Source of the DNA: DATKUC01 sp964577375
GTDB taxonomy: Bacteria; Spirochaetota; Spirochaetia; DSM-27196; DATKUC01
Length of the DNA: 64,000 nucleotides
Direction: 5' to 3'
Assembly (NCBI GenBank): GCA_964577375.1
Contig: CAZNYW010000004.1
Location: forward strand, 1 to 64,000
Part shown: positions 32,689 through 42,261 of the stretch, piece by piece
Numbering within the stretch: the stretch's first letter is position 1
Layout of the letters: each line of letters begins with the position of its first letter
Notes under the pieces: generated by a model
What the model was told of the DNA's origin: nothing
The model's database searches: none
Seen by the model: the letters and a program-made list of their open reading frames with translations, nothing else
Position numbers and translations under genes: made by a program

Positions 32689-35600
32689 ATGAATACTGTT
32701 GGGTATCTCATAGTAATCGGCATAGTTCTCGTCATTCTCGCCGTCTATCGACAGCTGGACAAGAACAACCGGTCACTTGAAAAGGTCAAACGATACGCCG
32801 ACAAGGTGCAGGGTGATCTGGACGGAATCGTCTCGCAGAAGGCGATGGAGCTTCGGGACATGTCCATCGAGGTGGATGTCCATCAGAAGGCGGCCAGAGA
32901 GGTCCTGAAACGAATCCAGGGAATCGAAGAGAGCCTCAACACGCGTGCGGCGCAGATCGAACAGATCGGATCCCGCATCAACGACTACGACGGCGCGCTC
33001 GAAGAGCTGGTCCAGATGACGCGGCGGGTGGAGGAGAACATCAGCCGCATCAAGGATGAGTCGGAGTACGTGGACAAGGTGGGAAAGCGTCTCACCGTGA
33101 GCAGCCAGAGGATGGGCGATCTCGAGCAGAGCGTAAACGGGCTGGTTCAGCGGTTCGAGGAGATGAACCGCGAGAAAATCGAACAGATGCAGGACAACGT
33201 GATCGCGACCGTGCAGGATCGCATCGAAGAGCTCTCGCTTCAGGTTGCGAACGCGGAAAAGCAGGTCGACGAGACGGTAGGTGAGCTTCATGAGCAGGGC
33301 GAGGAGGTGAGCCGCCGGCTGCTCGACCGTGTCCAGACGGTACAGTCCAAGCTCGACGCATCGGTGAGCGGATATGCGGAGCGCATCAAGTCGATCGAGC
33401 AGGAGTATGCCAAACGGCTCGACGAGGCCGCCGCGCGGGGTGAACGGCTCGAAACCGCTGCGATCCAGAAACTCAAGGAGCACATCGAGGCGAAGATGAA
33501 AGCGGCAAGCCAGGAGCTTTCCGCGGAAATCGCGTCGCTTCGCACAGAGACCGAAACTTTCGAGGCCGGGGTAGCCGAGCGGATGCAATCGGCAGAGGGC
33601 GACATTTCGGCCGCCGAGGGCCAACTGTCAGACCGTTTCCAGGAGATCGACAGGTTGCTTGCCGAACGGATGCAATCGGTAGAGGGTGATCTCTCGGCCG
33701 CCGAAGCCCAGGTCGCAGAAAGGGTCCGCGAGATCGACAGGTCGCTTGCAGAGCTCGAGAAGACTGCTACCAAGCAGTTCGGCGCCGTACAGGGGCAGAC
33801 GAAGGAACTTTCGCAGACGATGGAGGCCGGTCTGCGAAAGGAGCTGAAGGCCTGGATGGGAGAGTCCACCGAGGCGCTCCGGAGGCATGTCGCGGAGGCC
33901 AGGCAGCAGTTTGAAAGCGAAACCGCCACGGTTGCTGCGCTCAACAAGCAATGGCAGGACAAGCAGAAGGAACTTGCCGGAACCATCGACGGCACCTCGA
34001 GCGAGCTCGCCGCAAAGGTTGATGAGTTTTCCCGAAGCTTCACCGGCCGGCTCGAAAGCACTACCGAGGAGATTGAGCGGTCCGTGGTTTCGAGGGTCGA
34101 AAAGCGGCTCGATGACTACGAGAAAGGCCTGGGGTACCGCTTCGAAAAGATAGAGGCGGTTCAGTCCGACATCGACACGCTTGAATCCAATCTCCGCGAA
34201 TCGATGGAGCACATGACCGCCCGCATGAAGGAGGACGTCAGCCTCCTCGGCAGCCAGCTGCAGGAGAGGCGGCGCGCCGACATCGAGGAGCACAATGCCG
34301 AAATGGGCAGGCTGCGCGGGCTGATGAGTGAGCTCGAGGAGAGCATCAACCAGCTCAAATCGAGCGCCTACGACAACGTTTCCGAAAAGCTCAAAGGATT
34401 CGAGGACGAGTTCTTTTCCGATCTGCGCGAACGGAACCTCAACATGCAGAAGCGCATGAGCGACTGGCAGGCCCATGTCCAGGCCACGATGGAATCGATG
34501 GCCCAGGAGGGCGAGGATGAGCGCATCCGGATTGAAGCTGCCTTCAATGAGGGGCTGCAGACACGGCTCGAGGAGCTGCAGACTCGGCTCACTGCACATC
34601 AGGAGCGGCTCGAGCGACAGGCCTCCGAGTTCCGGACCGGCATCGAGGCTCAAGTGGCCGAGACCGACCGACAGGTTCGCGAGCTCCAGCAGTCGCTGAC
34701 CGGCGAGATCGGAAGCGCAGAGCAGAACGCACGCGAGAGCTTCGAGCAGCGCTTTGCCCAGGTCGGAGCCGAGGTGGAAGGGAAGCTCGCAAAGCTCGAC
34801 CGAAGTGTGGCCGACCGGATGAAGGCGCTGCAGGATACCGTCGAAATCGGTCATCGCGACATGGAGGCGGTGCTCGAAGCCGCGAAGTCGGACGTGACGG
34901 TCTGGCAGTCGCAGGTGCTGCAGCAGCTCAAGGCATCCGAGGCGGAGGTGGACGGAGAGTTCGCCGGTTTCAAGGTACAGGTTTCCGACACCATCAGCGG
35001 CATTCGCGAAGACTTCGAGCAGCAGAAGAACGATCTGCTTGCTGCAACCAACGCGGAGCGGGCCGAGCTCAAGGACGAGATCGAGGCCCTTGCCACCCGG
35101 GTCAAGGAACTCGAGTCCGACCTCGAATCGCGAACGCAGACCATTCTCGATACGCTTGCCGGGGAATACCAGCAGTTCCAGTCGGAGTTTCAGAAGAAGA
35201 GCCGCGATGTCCAGTCCGAGGCCGATACCAAGATGCGCGAGTTCCGGGCCTTCGTGCACGATACCCGAGACCAGTTCGAGGTTATGCAGCAGAAGCTCTT
35301 CGGCAAGCTCGACGAGGACGTGAATGTACTGACCGTCAATCTCGCCGAGATCGACAAACGGCAGAAGGGCTTTGTCGAGCAGACGCGGATCTTCGAACGG
35401 TCTGATCAGCTCAAGGAGGCTCTCGTTTCATCGATTGAGGAGATGAAACGGCAGCTGTCCGGCCTCGATTCTCAGCGGAAAGAGCTCAAAGGTATCGAAA
35501 CCGAGTTCACGCGCCTGCGCAAGCTCGGAGACGAGGCGTCCGAGAGGCTTGCCCGGTTTGTCGGGGAAAAGCGGAGAATCGACGGCCTCGAGGAGGACTA

Positions 35601-36255
35601 TAAACGACTCATCGGGATGTCGCAGGCGGTCGAGCTCAGGCTCGAGCAGGTGACCGCAAGCAACGACACGCTTGCGCAAATGCAGCTCTCACTGCGCAAT
35701 CTGGACGACATGCAGCGTGACGTCGAGGCGAAGTTCCAGCGGCTGGAGAAGAAGAGATCGATACTCGATGTTACCGCCGAGGGGGTCGACAAGAACTTCA
35801 ACTTTCTTGAAGACCTTGAGCGCAAGCTGGAAACCGTCAAAGGCCAGCTCGACACCCTGCCGGGCGAAGTGGAGGAGCTGTTCGACAGGCTCGAGCAGCT
35901 GACGCTCCAGCGAAAGGACGTGGACGGAGCGATACGCCAGCTGAACGAGCTTGATACCACCCTCGCAGACGTCGAAAAGCGGATGGAGGACCTCCAGACA
36001 GCACGCGAGTGGCTTGCGCGAACCGAGACGCGTCTGGAGGAGATCTCCCGCAGCGCAGAGGAGCAGGTGAAGCTCCTCGGTACGATCATGAAGGACGATG
36101 CGAAGGGCAGCAAGGAGCGGGGTGCGCCGTCGTTGAGCGCCCGTGATACGGTCATCAAGCTTGCGCGGCAGGGGTGGAAGGTTCAGGAAATCGCCCAGGC
36201 TACCAAGCTCTCGCGCGGAGAGGTAGAGCTTATCCTCGAGATTGCTCACAAGTAG
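32689..36255 (+). CDS. SpiroCoCo-type giant coiled-coil protein
   Basis: The 1188-residue protein has one N-terminal membrane helix (residues ~4-22, GYLIVIGIVLVILAVYRQL). It then has continuous heptad-rich coiled coil to ~1135, with basic/acidic alternation (Glu, Lys, Gln, Arg rich). The C-terminal ~40 residues (SARDTVIKLARQGWKVQEIA...GEVELILEIAHK) form a small helix-turn-helix-like domain. Such proteins are known only from spirochaetes; I recall the name SpiroCoCo for the family. A cytoplasmic filament or structural scaffold tethered to the inner membrane is plausible. An 87-bp in-frame duplication lies at 33574-33747. GTG 32680 is a three-codon-longer start option. Confidence 0.8.
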   Translation: MNTVGYLIVIGIVLVILAVYRQLDKNNRSLEKVKRYADKVQGDLDGIVSQKAMELRDMSIEVDVHQKAAREVLKRIQGIEESLNTRAAQIEQIGSRINDYDGALEELVQMTRRVEENISRIKDESEYVDKVGKRLTVSSQRMGDLEQSVNGLVQRFEEMNREKIEQMQDNVIATVQDRIEELSLQVANAEKQVDETVGELHEQGEEVSRRLLDRVQTVQSKLDASVSGYAERIKSIEQEYAKRLDEAAARGERLETAAIQKLKEHIEAKMKAASQELSAEIASLRTETETFEAGVAERMQSAEGDISAAEGQLSDRFQEIDRLLAERMQSVEGDLSAAEAQVAERVREIDRSLAELEKTATKQFGAVQGQTKELSQTMEAGLRKELKAWMGESTEALRRHVAEARQQFESETATVAALNKQWQDKQKELAGTIDGTSSELAAKVDEFSRSFTGRLESTTEEIERSVVSRVEKRLDDYEKGLGYRFEKIEAVQSDIDTLESNLRESMEHMTARMKEDVSLLGSQLQERRRADIEEHNAEMGRLRGLMSELEESINQLKSSAYDNVSEKLKGFEDEFFSDLRERNLNMQKRMSDWQAHVQATMESMAQEGEDERIRIEAAFNEGLQTRLEELQTRLTAHQERLERQASEFRTGIEAQVAETDRQVRELQQSLTGEIGSAEQNARESFEQRFAQVGAEVEGKLAKLDRSVADRMKALQDTVEIGHRDMEAVLEAAKSDVTVWQSQVLQQLKASEAEVDGEFAGFKVQVSDTISGIREDFEQQKNDLLAATNAERAELKDEIEALATRVKELESDLESRTQTILDTLAGEYQQFQSEFQKKSRDVQSEADTKMREFRAFVHDTRDQFEVMQQKLFGKLDEDVNVLTVNLAEIDKRQKGFVEQTRIFERSDQLKEALVSSIEEMKRQLSGLDSQRKELKGIETEFTRLRKLGDEASERLARFVGEKRRIDGLEEDYKRLIGMSQAVELRLEQVTASNDTLAQMQLSLRNLDDMQRDVEAKFQRLEKKRSILDVTAEGVDKNFNFLEDLERKLETVKGQLDTLPGEVEELFDRLEQLTLQRKDVDGAIRQLNELDTTLADVEKRMEDLQTAREWLARTETRLEEISRSAEEQVKLLGTIMKDDAKGSKERGAPSLSARDTVIKLARQGWKVQEIAQATKLSRGEVELILEIAHK
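33574..33747 (+). repeat. 87-bp in-frame tandem duplication in the coiled-coil gene
   Basis: Units at 33574-33660 and 33661-33747 encode 29-residue copies sharing AERMQS.EGD.SAAE...R..EIDR. DNA identity is high over the first half. 29 residues is close to four heptads, so the coiled coil is extended with only a slight phase shift. Confidence 0.85.
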
Positions 36256-36308
36256 CGAGTTCACGGAACGCAGTTTCGGTTGTAAGTAACGACACCATAT
36301 CAAAATGG

Positions 36309-36337
36309 TTGACGGGTGCTGCGGTGATCAGTATCTT
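36309..36337 (+). promoter_or_regulatory. promoter of grpE-dnaK-dnaJ
   Basis: -35 TTGACG (36309-36314), 17 nt, -10 TATCTT (36332-36337). It is a vegetative-type promoter. No CIRCE inverted repeat (TTAGCACTC-N9-GAGTGCTAA) is seen, so HrcA control is not evident here. Confidence 0.5.
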
Positions 36338-36367
36338 AGGATGAAAGAATCAACCACAGGGGAAATT

Positions 36368-37021
36368 ATGTCCGATCATCAGGAAAACTCAGACGAGGCG
36401 GCTTTCGACGCCAAGGATGAGCAGCAAAACCAGCAGTCCGCAGCCGAACCCGTTGAAACGGGGACCGAGGCCACGGGCGACGCGACCAGTGAATCCGCCG
36501 CGGCGGAAGCAGATCCCCTGCAGGCGCTCAAATCCGCGGTCGAAGAGCTCACCGTACGGGTCGGAGAGCTCGAAGAAGAGAACAGCTCGCTGAAGGATCA
36601 GTACCTGCGCAAGAGCGCAGAATTCGAAAACTTCAGAAAGAGGATGCAGCGCGAGAAAGAGGACTCGATCGCATTCGGCAACAAGCAACTTCTTCTTGAC
36701 ATCGTTCCCATAATTGATGACTTTGAAAGAGCGATCAGGTCGGCCGAGGACTCCAAAGATTTTGATGCATTTCACGACGGTGTTGTCCTGATCGAGCGTC
36801 AATTCACCAGCATGCTTGAGCGAAAATGGGGCCTGACGCGGTTTGAGTCAATTGGCGAAGAGTTCGACCCCGCGAAGCATGAAGCTGTAACCACAGAAGA
36901 GAAACCTGAGCATGAGACGTCGATTGTGCTCGAGGATTATCAGAAAGGATACCTGCTCCATGACAAGGTCCTGCGCTCTGCAAAGGTCAAGGTGTCGATG
37001 CCCGGCGCCTCGAGCTCGTGA
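36368..37021 (+). CDS. grpE: nucleotide exchange factor GrpE
   Basis: GrpE releases ADP from DnaK. The 217-residue protein has an acidic, low-complexity N-terminus (residues 1-50, Glu/Ala/Ser/Asp rich), a long dimerising helix (LKSAVEELTVRVGELEEENSSL) and the conserved KSAEFENFRKRMQREKED. A C-terminal beta domain follows (GEEFDPAKHEAV ... EDYQKGYLLHDKVLRSAKVKVS). ATG 36368 follows CAGGGGAAATT; an upstream in-frame codon at 36305 lies before the -10 box and is unlikely. dnaK begins 81 nt downstream. Confidence 0.96.
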   Translation: MSDHQENSDEAAFDAKDEQQNQQSAAEPVETGTEATGDATSESAAAEADPLQALKSAVEELTVRVGELEEENSSLKDQYLRKSAEFENFRKRMQREKEDSIAFGNKQLLLDIVPIIDDFERAIRSAEDSKDFDAFHDGVVLIERQFTSMLERKWGLTRFESIGEEFDPAKHEAVTTEEKPEHETSIVLEDYQKGYLLHDKVLRSAKVKVSMPGASSS

Positions 37022-37102
37022 TGCCGGCAATCGTTTCAACCGCATCAAATCTACGTACATTCAGAGGACAGTTAGCGTGTCCATAAAAAGAGGAGAGCGA
37101 TA

Positions 37103-39061
37103 ATGGGTAGGATTATCGGAATCGACCTGGGAACAACAAACTCATGTGTTGCGATAATGGAGGGTGGGGAGCCGAAGGTTATTCAGAACGCGGAGGGTCA
37201 GAGGACCACGCCGTCCATTGTTGCCTTTACTGCGAAGGGTGAGCGGCTGGTCGGCCAGTCGGCGAAGAATCAGATGATCACCAATCCCGAGAATACCGTC
37301 TATTCAATAAAGCGGTTCATGGGCAGACGTTTCGGCGAAGTATCAGAAGAGATGACGATGGTGCCCTATAAGGTCATCCGCGACAGCAGTGAGGGCGTGC
37401 GTGTCCAGATCACAGACAAGCAGTATTCGCCTCCCGAGATTTCCGCAGCCATTCTGCAGAAAATGAAGGAGACGTCGGAAGACTATCTCGGTGAGAAGGT
37501 GACCGAAGCGGTAATCACGGTTCCGGCCTACTTCAACGACGCTCAGCGACAGGCCACGAAGGACGCCGGACGAATTGCCGGTCTCGAGGTGAAGCGTATC
37601 GTCAATGAGCCCACCGCTGCCGCGCTCGCCTACGGATTCGGGAAAGAGAAGAAGGAAGAGAAGATCGCCGTTTACGACCTCGGAGGCGGTACGTTCGATA
37701 TCTCGATTCTCGAGCTCGGTGACGGTGTCTTCGAGGTGAAATCCACCAACGGTGACACCCATCTCGGCGGCGACAATTTCGACCAGCGCATCATCGACTG
37801 GCTCATCGAGAGCTTCAAGAACGACTACGGCATCGACCTTTCGAAGGACCGCATGGCTCTCCAGCGGCTGAAAGAGGCCGCCGAGAAGGCAAAGAAAGAG
37901 CTTTCGACGACCCAGACGAGCGACATCAACCTACCCTTCATTACAGCCGATCAGTCGGGCCCCAAGCACATGCAGTATGCGCTAACCCGCTCGAAGTTCG
38001 AGCAGCTGGTCGGCGATCTCATAGAGAAGACAAAGAATCCCTGCAAGCAGGCGCTCAAGGACGCAGGTCTTTCGGCCTCGGACATCGATGAGGTGATCCT
38101 GGTAGGCGGATCGACGCGAATTCCCGCCGTCCAGACTCTTGTGAAGGCGCTCTTCGAAAAGGAACCCCACAAGGGCGTCAACCCGGACGAGGTGGTCGCC
38201 GTAGGTGCTGCAATCCAGGGCGGAATTCTCGGTGGTGACGTCAAGGACGTGCTGCTTCTCGACGTTACCCCTCTTTCACTCGGTATCGAGACCATGGGTG
38301 GCGTCTTCACAAAACTGATCGAGCGGAACACTACCATTCCGACCCGAAAGAGCCAGATCTTCTCGACCGCGTCGGACAATCAGACCGCGGTTTCCATCCA
38401 TGTGCTCCAGGGTGAGCGCGAAATGGCGGCTCAGAACCGGACCCTCGGCAGATTCGACCTGGTCGGAATTCCGCCGGCTCCCCGCGGTGTGCCCCAGATC
38501 GAAGTTGCCTTCGATATCGACGCGAACGGAATCGTCCACGTTTCGGCAAAGGACCTCGGCACCGGCAAGGAACAGAGAATCCGCATCGAGTCCTCCTCGG
38601 GACTCAACGAGGATGAGATCAAGCGAATGGTCAAAGAGGCCGAATCGCATGCCGAAGAGGACCACAAGGCACGGGAGCGCGCCGAGGCGAAGAACGAGGC
38701 GGACAACCTCATCTACGCGACCGAGAAATCGCTGAAAGACTACGGCGAGAAAGTTACCGAAGAAGAGCGGGGAACAATAGAATCGGCAATCAGCGAGCTT
38801 CGCGGCGTCCTTGATTCGGAGGATGTCGCCGACATCAAGGCCAAGTCGGAGAATCTGAAACAGGCCTCCTACAAGCTGGCGGAAGAGGTGTACAAGAACG
38901 CCTCGGCGCAGCAGCAGGGCCAGCCGGGTGGTGAGTCGACCCAGCAGGACGAGGGACCCGAGGGCGGCGCTTCGACGTCGACCGAACAGGGCGGCCAGAG
39001 CAGCGATAACGTCGAAGATGTGGATTACGAAGTCGTTGACGAGGAAGACAAGAACCGGTAA
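37103..39061 (+). CDS. dnaK: chaperone protein DnaK (Hsp70)
   Basis: This is the ATP-driven chaperone of the operon. The 652-residue sequence carries the Hsp70 signatures IGIDLGTTNSCVAIMEGG, IAVYDLGGGTFDISILE and VILVGGSTRIPAVQTLV in the nucleotide-binding domain. The substrate-binding domain starts after LLLDVTPLSLGIET, and the lid ends in an acidic, Gln/Gly-rich tail (EDVDYEVVDEEDKNR). The length is typical. The ribosome site AGAGGAGAGCG precedes ATG 37103, and dnaJ follows at 39105. Confidence 0.98.
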   Translation: MGRIIGIDLGTTNSCVAIMEGGEPKVIQNAEGQRTTPSIVAFTAKGERLVGQSAKNQMITNPENTVYSIKRFMGRRFGEVSEEMTMVPYKVIRDSSEGVRVQITDKQYSPPEISAAILQKMKETSEDYLGEKVTEAVITVPAYFNDAQRQATKDAGRIAGLEVKRIVNEPTAAALAYGFGKEKKEEKIAVYDLGGGTFDISILELGDGVFEVKSTNGDTHLGGDNFDQRIIDWLIESFKNDYGIDLSKDRMALQRLKEAAEKAKKELSTTQTSDINLPFITADQSGPKHMQYALTRSKFEQLVGDLIEKTKNPCKQALKDAGLSASDIDEVILVGGSTRIPAVQTLVKALFEKEPHKGVNPDEVVAVGAAIQGGILGGDVKDVLLLDVTPLSLGIETMGGVFTKLIERNTTIPTRKSQIFSTASDNQTAVSIHVLQGEREMAAQNRTLGRFDLVGIPPAPRGVPQIEVAFDIDANGIVHVSAKDLGTGKEQRIRIESSSGLNEDEIKRMVKEAESHAEEDHKARERAEAKNEADNLIYATEKSLKDYGEKVTEEERGTIESAISELRGVLDSEDVADIKAKSENLKQASYKLAEEVYKNASAQQQGQPGGESTQQDEGPEGGASTSTEQGGQSSDNVEDVDYEVVDEEDKNR

Positions 39062-39104
39062 CACCGGTATTGCATCTCCAATTTGAGCAGCAAGGGTAAC
39101 TGAC

Positions 39105-40241
39105 TTGGCGAAACGCGATTACTACGAGGTCCTTGGGGTGCCGAAAGGGTGCGCCAAGGACGATATAAAAAAGGCATACCGCAAGCTCGCCGTTCAGTAT
39201 CATCCGGATCGGAACCCCGGCGACAAAGCAGCTGAAGAGAAATTCAAAGAGGCCACCGAGGCGTACGAGGTCCTCGCCGACGAGAAGAAACGTCAGGCCT
39301 ACGACCAGTTTGGTTTCGCCGGTGTCGAGGGCATGGGCGGAAATGCCGGCGCCCACGACTTCTCCGGCGTCTTCCGCGATTTTGAGGACATCTTCGGCGA
39401 TTTTTCCGGTATCTTCGATTCGTTCTTCGGCGGGGCGGGAGCACGACAGCGTACGCGTGGTCGCAGCTCCGTGCAGCGGGGAGCGGATCTCCGGTATGAT
39501 CTGGAAATTCCGTTCAAGGATGCGGTCTTCGGCACGAAAGTCGAGGTGTCCTACGCACGAAACACGACCTGTCAGGTATGTGGAGGAAGCGGCGCCGAAT
39601 CGGGCAGCGGACGCAAGACCTGCGCCACCTGCGGTGGGGCCGGTCAGGTCCGGCGCAGCTCCGGATTTTTCTCGATTGCGTCAACCTGTCCAACCTGCAA
39701 CGGTGAGGGTTCGGTCATCGACAACCCCTGCCGCGCCTGCTCGGGAAGCGGGGTCGCGCGAAAAAGCCAGAAAATCAAGGTAACCATCCCGCCCGGAATC
39801 GAAACCGGCAAACGCATCAACATTCACGACCAGGGGGATGCGGGGCCCAACGGCGGCCCTGCAGGAGACCTGTACGTCTTCATTCACGTGAAGGGCCATG
39901 AATACTTCGAGCGCTCCGGCGACGATGTGTACTGTGTGATACCAATAAGCTTCACTCAGGCCGCCCTCGGCGCGGAAATTCAGGTTCCTACCCTGGACGA
40001 CAAGAGGGTGAAGGTAAAAATACCGTCGGGAACACAGAACGGAAAGGTCCTTCGGCTGCGAAACGAGGGAGTCCCGCACCTCCAGAGCCCGTCGCGGCGC
40101 GGTGACCTCTACGTGAAAATTCAGGTGATGATACCGGAGAGGCTCACCGGTAAGGCCAAGACGCTTTTGCGAGAGCTCGCCGAGGTGGAGGGAGAGGACC
40201 CCAATCCCCAGCCGATACCGCTGGCCGAGCTTCGCGGTTAA
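39105..40241 (+). CDS. dnaJ: chaperone protein DnaJ (type I Hsp40)
   Basis: This protein delivers substrates to DnaK and stimulates its ATPase. The 378-residue protein has the J domain (DYYEVLGVPKG..., with the HPD motif in QYHPDRNPG), a Gly/Phe region (~75-130), four zinc-binding CxxCxGxG repeats (CQVCGGSG, CATCGGAG, CPTCNGEG, CRACSGSG) and the C-terminal beta domains. The start is TTG 39105 (TTGGCGAAACG), which gives the standard MAKRDYYE beginning. It completes the grpE-dnaK-dnaJ operon. Confidence 0.97.
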   Translation: MAKRDYYEVLGVPKGCAKDDIKKAYRKLAVQYHPDRNPGDKAAEEKFKEATEAYEVLADEKKRQAYDQFGFAGVEGMGGNAGAHDFSGVFRDFEDIFGDFSGIFDSFFGGAGARQRTRGRSSVQRGADLRYDLEIPFKDAVFGTKVEVSYARNTTCQVCGGSGAESGSGRKTCATCGGAGQVRRSSGFFSIASTCPTCNGEGSVIDNPCRACSGSGVARKSQKIKVTIPPGIETGKRINIHDQGDAGPNGGPAGDLYVFIHVKGHEYFERSGDDVYCVIPISFTQAALGAEIQVPTLDDKRVKVKIPSGTQNGKVLRLRNEGVPHLQSPSRRGDLYVKIQVMIPERLTGKAKTLLRELAEVEGEDPNPQPIPLAELRG

Positions 40242-40269
40242 GAGCGGGCGCCGCAATGAGCCGTCAGGC

Positions 40270-40794
40270 ATGAAACAGAAGCTGAAGCGGCGAAAACGAT
40301 TTGTTCTGGACTCGAGTCTCCAGTACCGCATGGTAACGCGGATGGTGGGGGCAGTCGTCGGGGCGATCATCCTCTTCAGTGCCGCTTTCGCACTTTACTA
40401 CTGGATTTCCTACATGTCCGGCGACAACCTTTTCAAGGAATACGTCGTCGTCTACAAGCAGGTACAGACTGTTCGACAGGTCAAGGAAGACGGCAAGACC
40501 GTTGAGCAGCGCTACTACGAAACGCAGGCGCAGCCGCCTACTACCAGGTTGCAGCTTATCCTTCCGGCAGTGTTCATCAGCAATCTCATGATCATGGTTG
40601 CTCTTGCCCTTATGGCTGTCCTCTACTCGCACAGGGTTGCCGGTCCCGTCTACCGTATCAAGAGCGTGATCAACAGGGCTCTAAGCGGTGAGCCCGAGCA
40701 ACGGATCTTTCTCCGGCAGGGTGATGAGCTGAAGGATCTTGCCGAGAAGATCAACGCCCTTCTCGAGCGTACGGACCGGCTGACTCAACACTGA
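40270..40794 (+). CDS. membrane protein with HAMP domain and no output domain
   Basis: The 174-residue protein has two membrane helices (~25-50 and ~95-120) flanking a short periplasmic loop. It then has a HAMP-like segment (HRVAGPVYRIKSVINRALSGE ... GDELKDLAEKINALLERTDRL). HAMP domains normally pass signals to kinases, cyclases or chemotaxis domains, but this protein ends right after it. It may act by assembling with another HAMP protein or be a scaffold. It starts at ATG 40270, 28 nt after dnaJ. Confidence 0.75.
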   Translation: MKQKLKRRKRFVLDSSLQYRMVTRMVGAVVGAIILFSAAFALYYWISYMSGDNLFKEYVVVYKQVQTVRQVKEDGKTVEQRYYETQAQPPTTRLQLILPAVFISNLMIMVALALMAVLYSHRVAGPVYRIKSVINRALSGEPEQRIFLRQGDELKDLAEKINALLERTDRLTQH

Positions 40795-40891
40795 CCAAGC
40801 GCGCCGTCCTCCGCCTCAGCTGCAGACCTCATTCAGCCGAAAAGATACGAGAGGGCACGTGCCCCCCAAGACCCCGACAAGGAGCCCACGT

Positions 40892-41467
40892 GTGAAACGG
40901 CCTTTCATTGCGATCATTCTCTGTCTGTCCCTTCCTGCGGCAGGTGCCGTCTTCGCACAGGATAACTCGCAGCGCAAACCGCTCCTGATGCCCGGGGTGA
41001 CCTCAGGCATACCTTCCCAGACCGGGACCGCGACGCCGCAGCCGTCCTCCAACAGCGCGGGAAATTCAGCCGGGAACACACCGGGCGCTGCCGATCCGGC
41101 CGCCGCCGGTTCGGCAAACCCCGCCCCCAAGGAGGAGAAGCCTACCCCCTTTAATCCCGACGAGCTGGGCTCGGACTGGGTCAAATTCGACCGGAACAAG
41201 GACGGCAAGGTCGACTACGCGGCCAAGCTCGATGACTGGGGCCGCAAGGTTCGTGAGGCGCTGGATTTCAACTACGACGGCTACTTCGACGACTTTCTCT
41301 ACTACGGACGCGGAGTGCTCGTCCGCGAAGAGATCGACAGCAACTACGACCGCAAGGTGGATATTTGGATCTACATAGAGGGCGGCATCTACATTGCGAA
41401 GTTCGAGCAGGACACCAACTTCGACGGAATTGCCGACGTCGTGAAAGAGTATGGGAAAAAGAAATAG
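40892..41467 (+). CDS. secreted protein with DxNxDG (EF-hand-like) repeats
   Basis: The 191-residue protein starts at GTG 40892, which follows AAGGAG. Its signal peptide (KRPFIAIILCLSLPAAGAVFA) is followed by an Asn/Ala/Pro/Gly-rich linker (~35-80) and a domain with four calcium-loop-like motifs: DRNKDGKVDY, DFNYDGYFDD, DSNYDRKVDI and DTNFDGIADV. These loops resemble those of dockerins, thrombospondin type 3 and EF-hands, so Ca2+ binding in the periplasm is plausible. It overlaps the rRNA methyltransferase by 17 nt. An in-frame ATG at 40859 would bury the signal peptide. Confidence 0.7.
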   Translation: MKRPFIAIILCLSLPAAGAVFAQDNSQRKPLLMPGVTSGIPSQTGTATPQPSSNSAGNSAGNTPGAADPAAAGSANPAPKEEKPTPFNPDELGSDWVKFDRNKDGKVDYAAKLDDWGRKVREALDFNYDGYFDDFLYYGRGVLVREEIDSNYDRKVDIWIYIEGGIYIAKFEQDTNFDGIADVVKEYGKKK

Positions 41468-42254
41468 AGCCGTAACCGGCTACCATGCCATCGAGGAGTA
41501 CATCCGGCGCGGCAAGGGCGCGGAGCTCTGGATTGTCGAGGGCGACGGCCGCGGCGGAAAACGGGTTGCTGCGCTCAAAGAGCTCGCACGTGTAAAGAAG
41601 GTTCCTGTCAGGCATGCTGTCGATTCGCAAGAGCTCGCCGCCGGCTGTGGTCTGTCGACCGTTGACGCCGAGGCGGCTCGGGGCGCCGTCCTGCTCCTCG
41701 CCGAAGTCGACGGTGGCGGAGATGTGGCGGACGGTGAGCGCGCAATCTCATGGTCGCAACTGGGCCGTCTGATCGCCTCGCTTGGCGAGAATAGCCTTGT
41801 CGTCGTGCTCGACGGCATAACGGACGCCCACAATCTGGGGGCGATCCTCCGCTCGGCCGACCAGTTCGCTGCCGGGCTCGTTGTGGTACCCGCGCACGGG
41901 ACAGCGAGAATGACCGAGACCGTTGGCCGGATCTCTGCAGGTGCGGCTGCGCACGTATCCCTGGTGGAGGTCAAGAACCTGGCGCGCGCGGTGGAGCTGT
42001 TGAAAGAGGGCGGGTTCTGGGTCTACGGCGCCGAGGGCGGCGGTGAAAGTGTTTCGACCTGCAGGTTTGCCGGAAAGAGCGCTCTGGTAATGGGAAGCGA
42101 GGGAAGCGGCATCGGCCGTCTTCTGCGGGAGCGCTGCGACAAACTCGTTGCCATCCCGACTCGCGGCCACATCGATTCGCTCAATGTTTCGGTAGCCGCG
42201 GGCATATTGATGTACGAGATCCGCCGCCAGCAGTGGAGCGGCGGCAGTCCGTGA
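41451..42254 (+). CDS. rlmB: SpoU/TrmH-family rRNA (guanosine-2'-O)-methyltransferase
   Basis: The 267-residue protein has an N-terminal substrate-binding domain (residues ~1-95, NRAVTGYHAIEEYI) and a SPOUT trefoil-knot methyltransferase domain. Motif 1 is LDGITDAHNLGAILRSAD, motif 2 is LVMGSEGSGIGRLLRERCD, and motif 3 is SLNVSVAAGILMYE. The RlmB name (Gm2251 of 23S rRNA) is the best guess; other SpoU paralogues are possible. ATG 41451 lies inside the upstream gene's end. The stop is 7 nt from a 55-bp repeat array. Confidence 0.85.
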   Translation: MGKRNRAVTGYHAIEEYIRRGKGAELWIVEGDGRGGKRVAALKELARVKKVPVRHAVDSQELAAGCGLSTVDAEAARGAVLLLAEVDGGGDVADGERAISWSQLGRLIASLGENSLVVVLDGITDAHNLGAILRSADQFAAGLVVVPAHGTARMTETVGRISAGAAAHVSLVEVKNLARAVELLKEGGFWVYGAEGGGESVSTCRFAGKSALVMGSEGSGIGRLLRERCDKLVAIPTRGHIDSLNVSVAAGILMYEIRRQQWSGGSP

Positions 42255-42261
42255 CGACGCC

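Noticed and set aside
33628..35259. 543-codon open frame on the minus strand opposite SpiroCoCo
   Set aside because: It mirrors the codon bias of the coiled-coil gene, has a Leu-rich meaningless composition and no ribosome site.
36256..36367. CIRCE operator upstream of grpE
   Set aside because: No TTAGCACTC/GAGTGCTAA inverted repeat is present in the interval.
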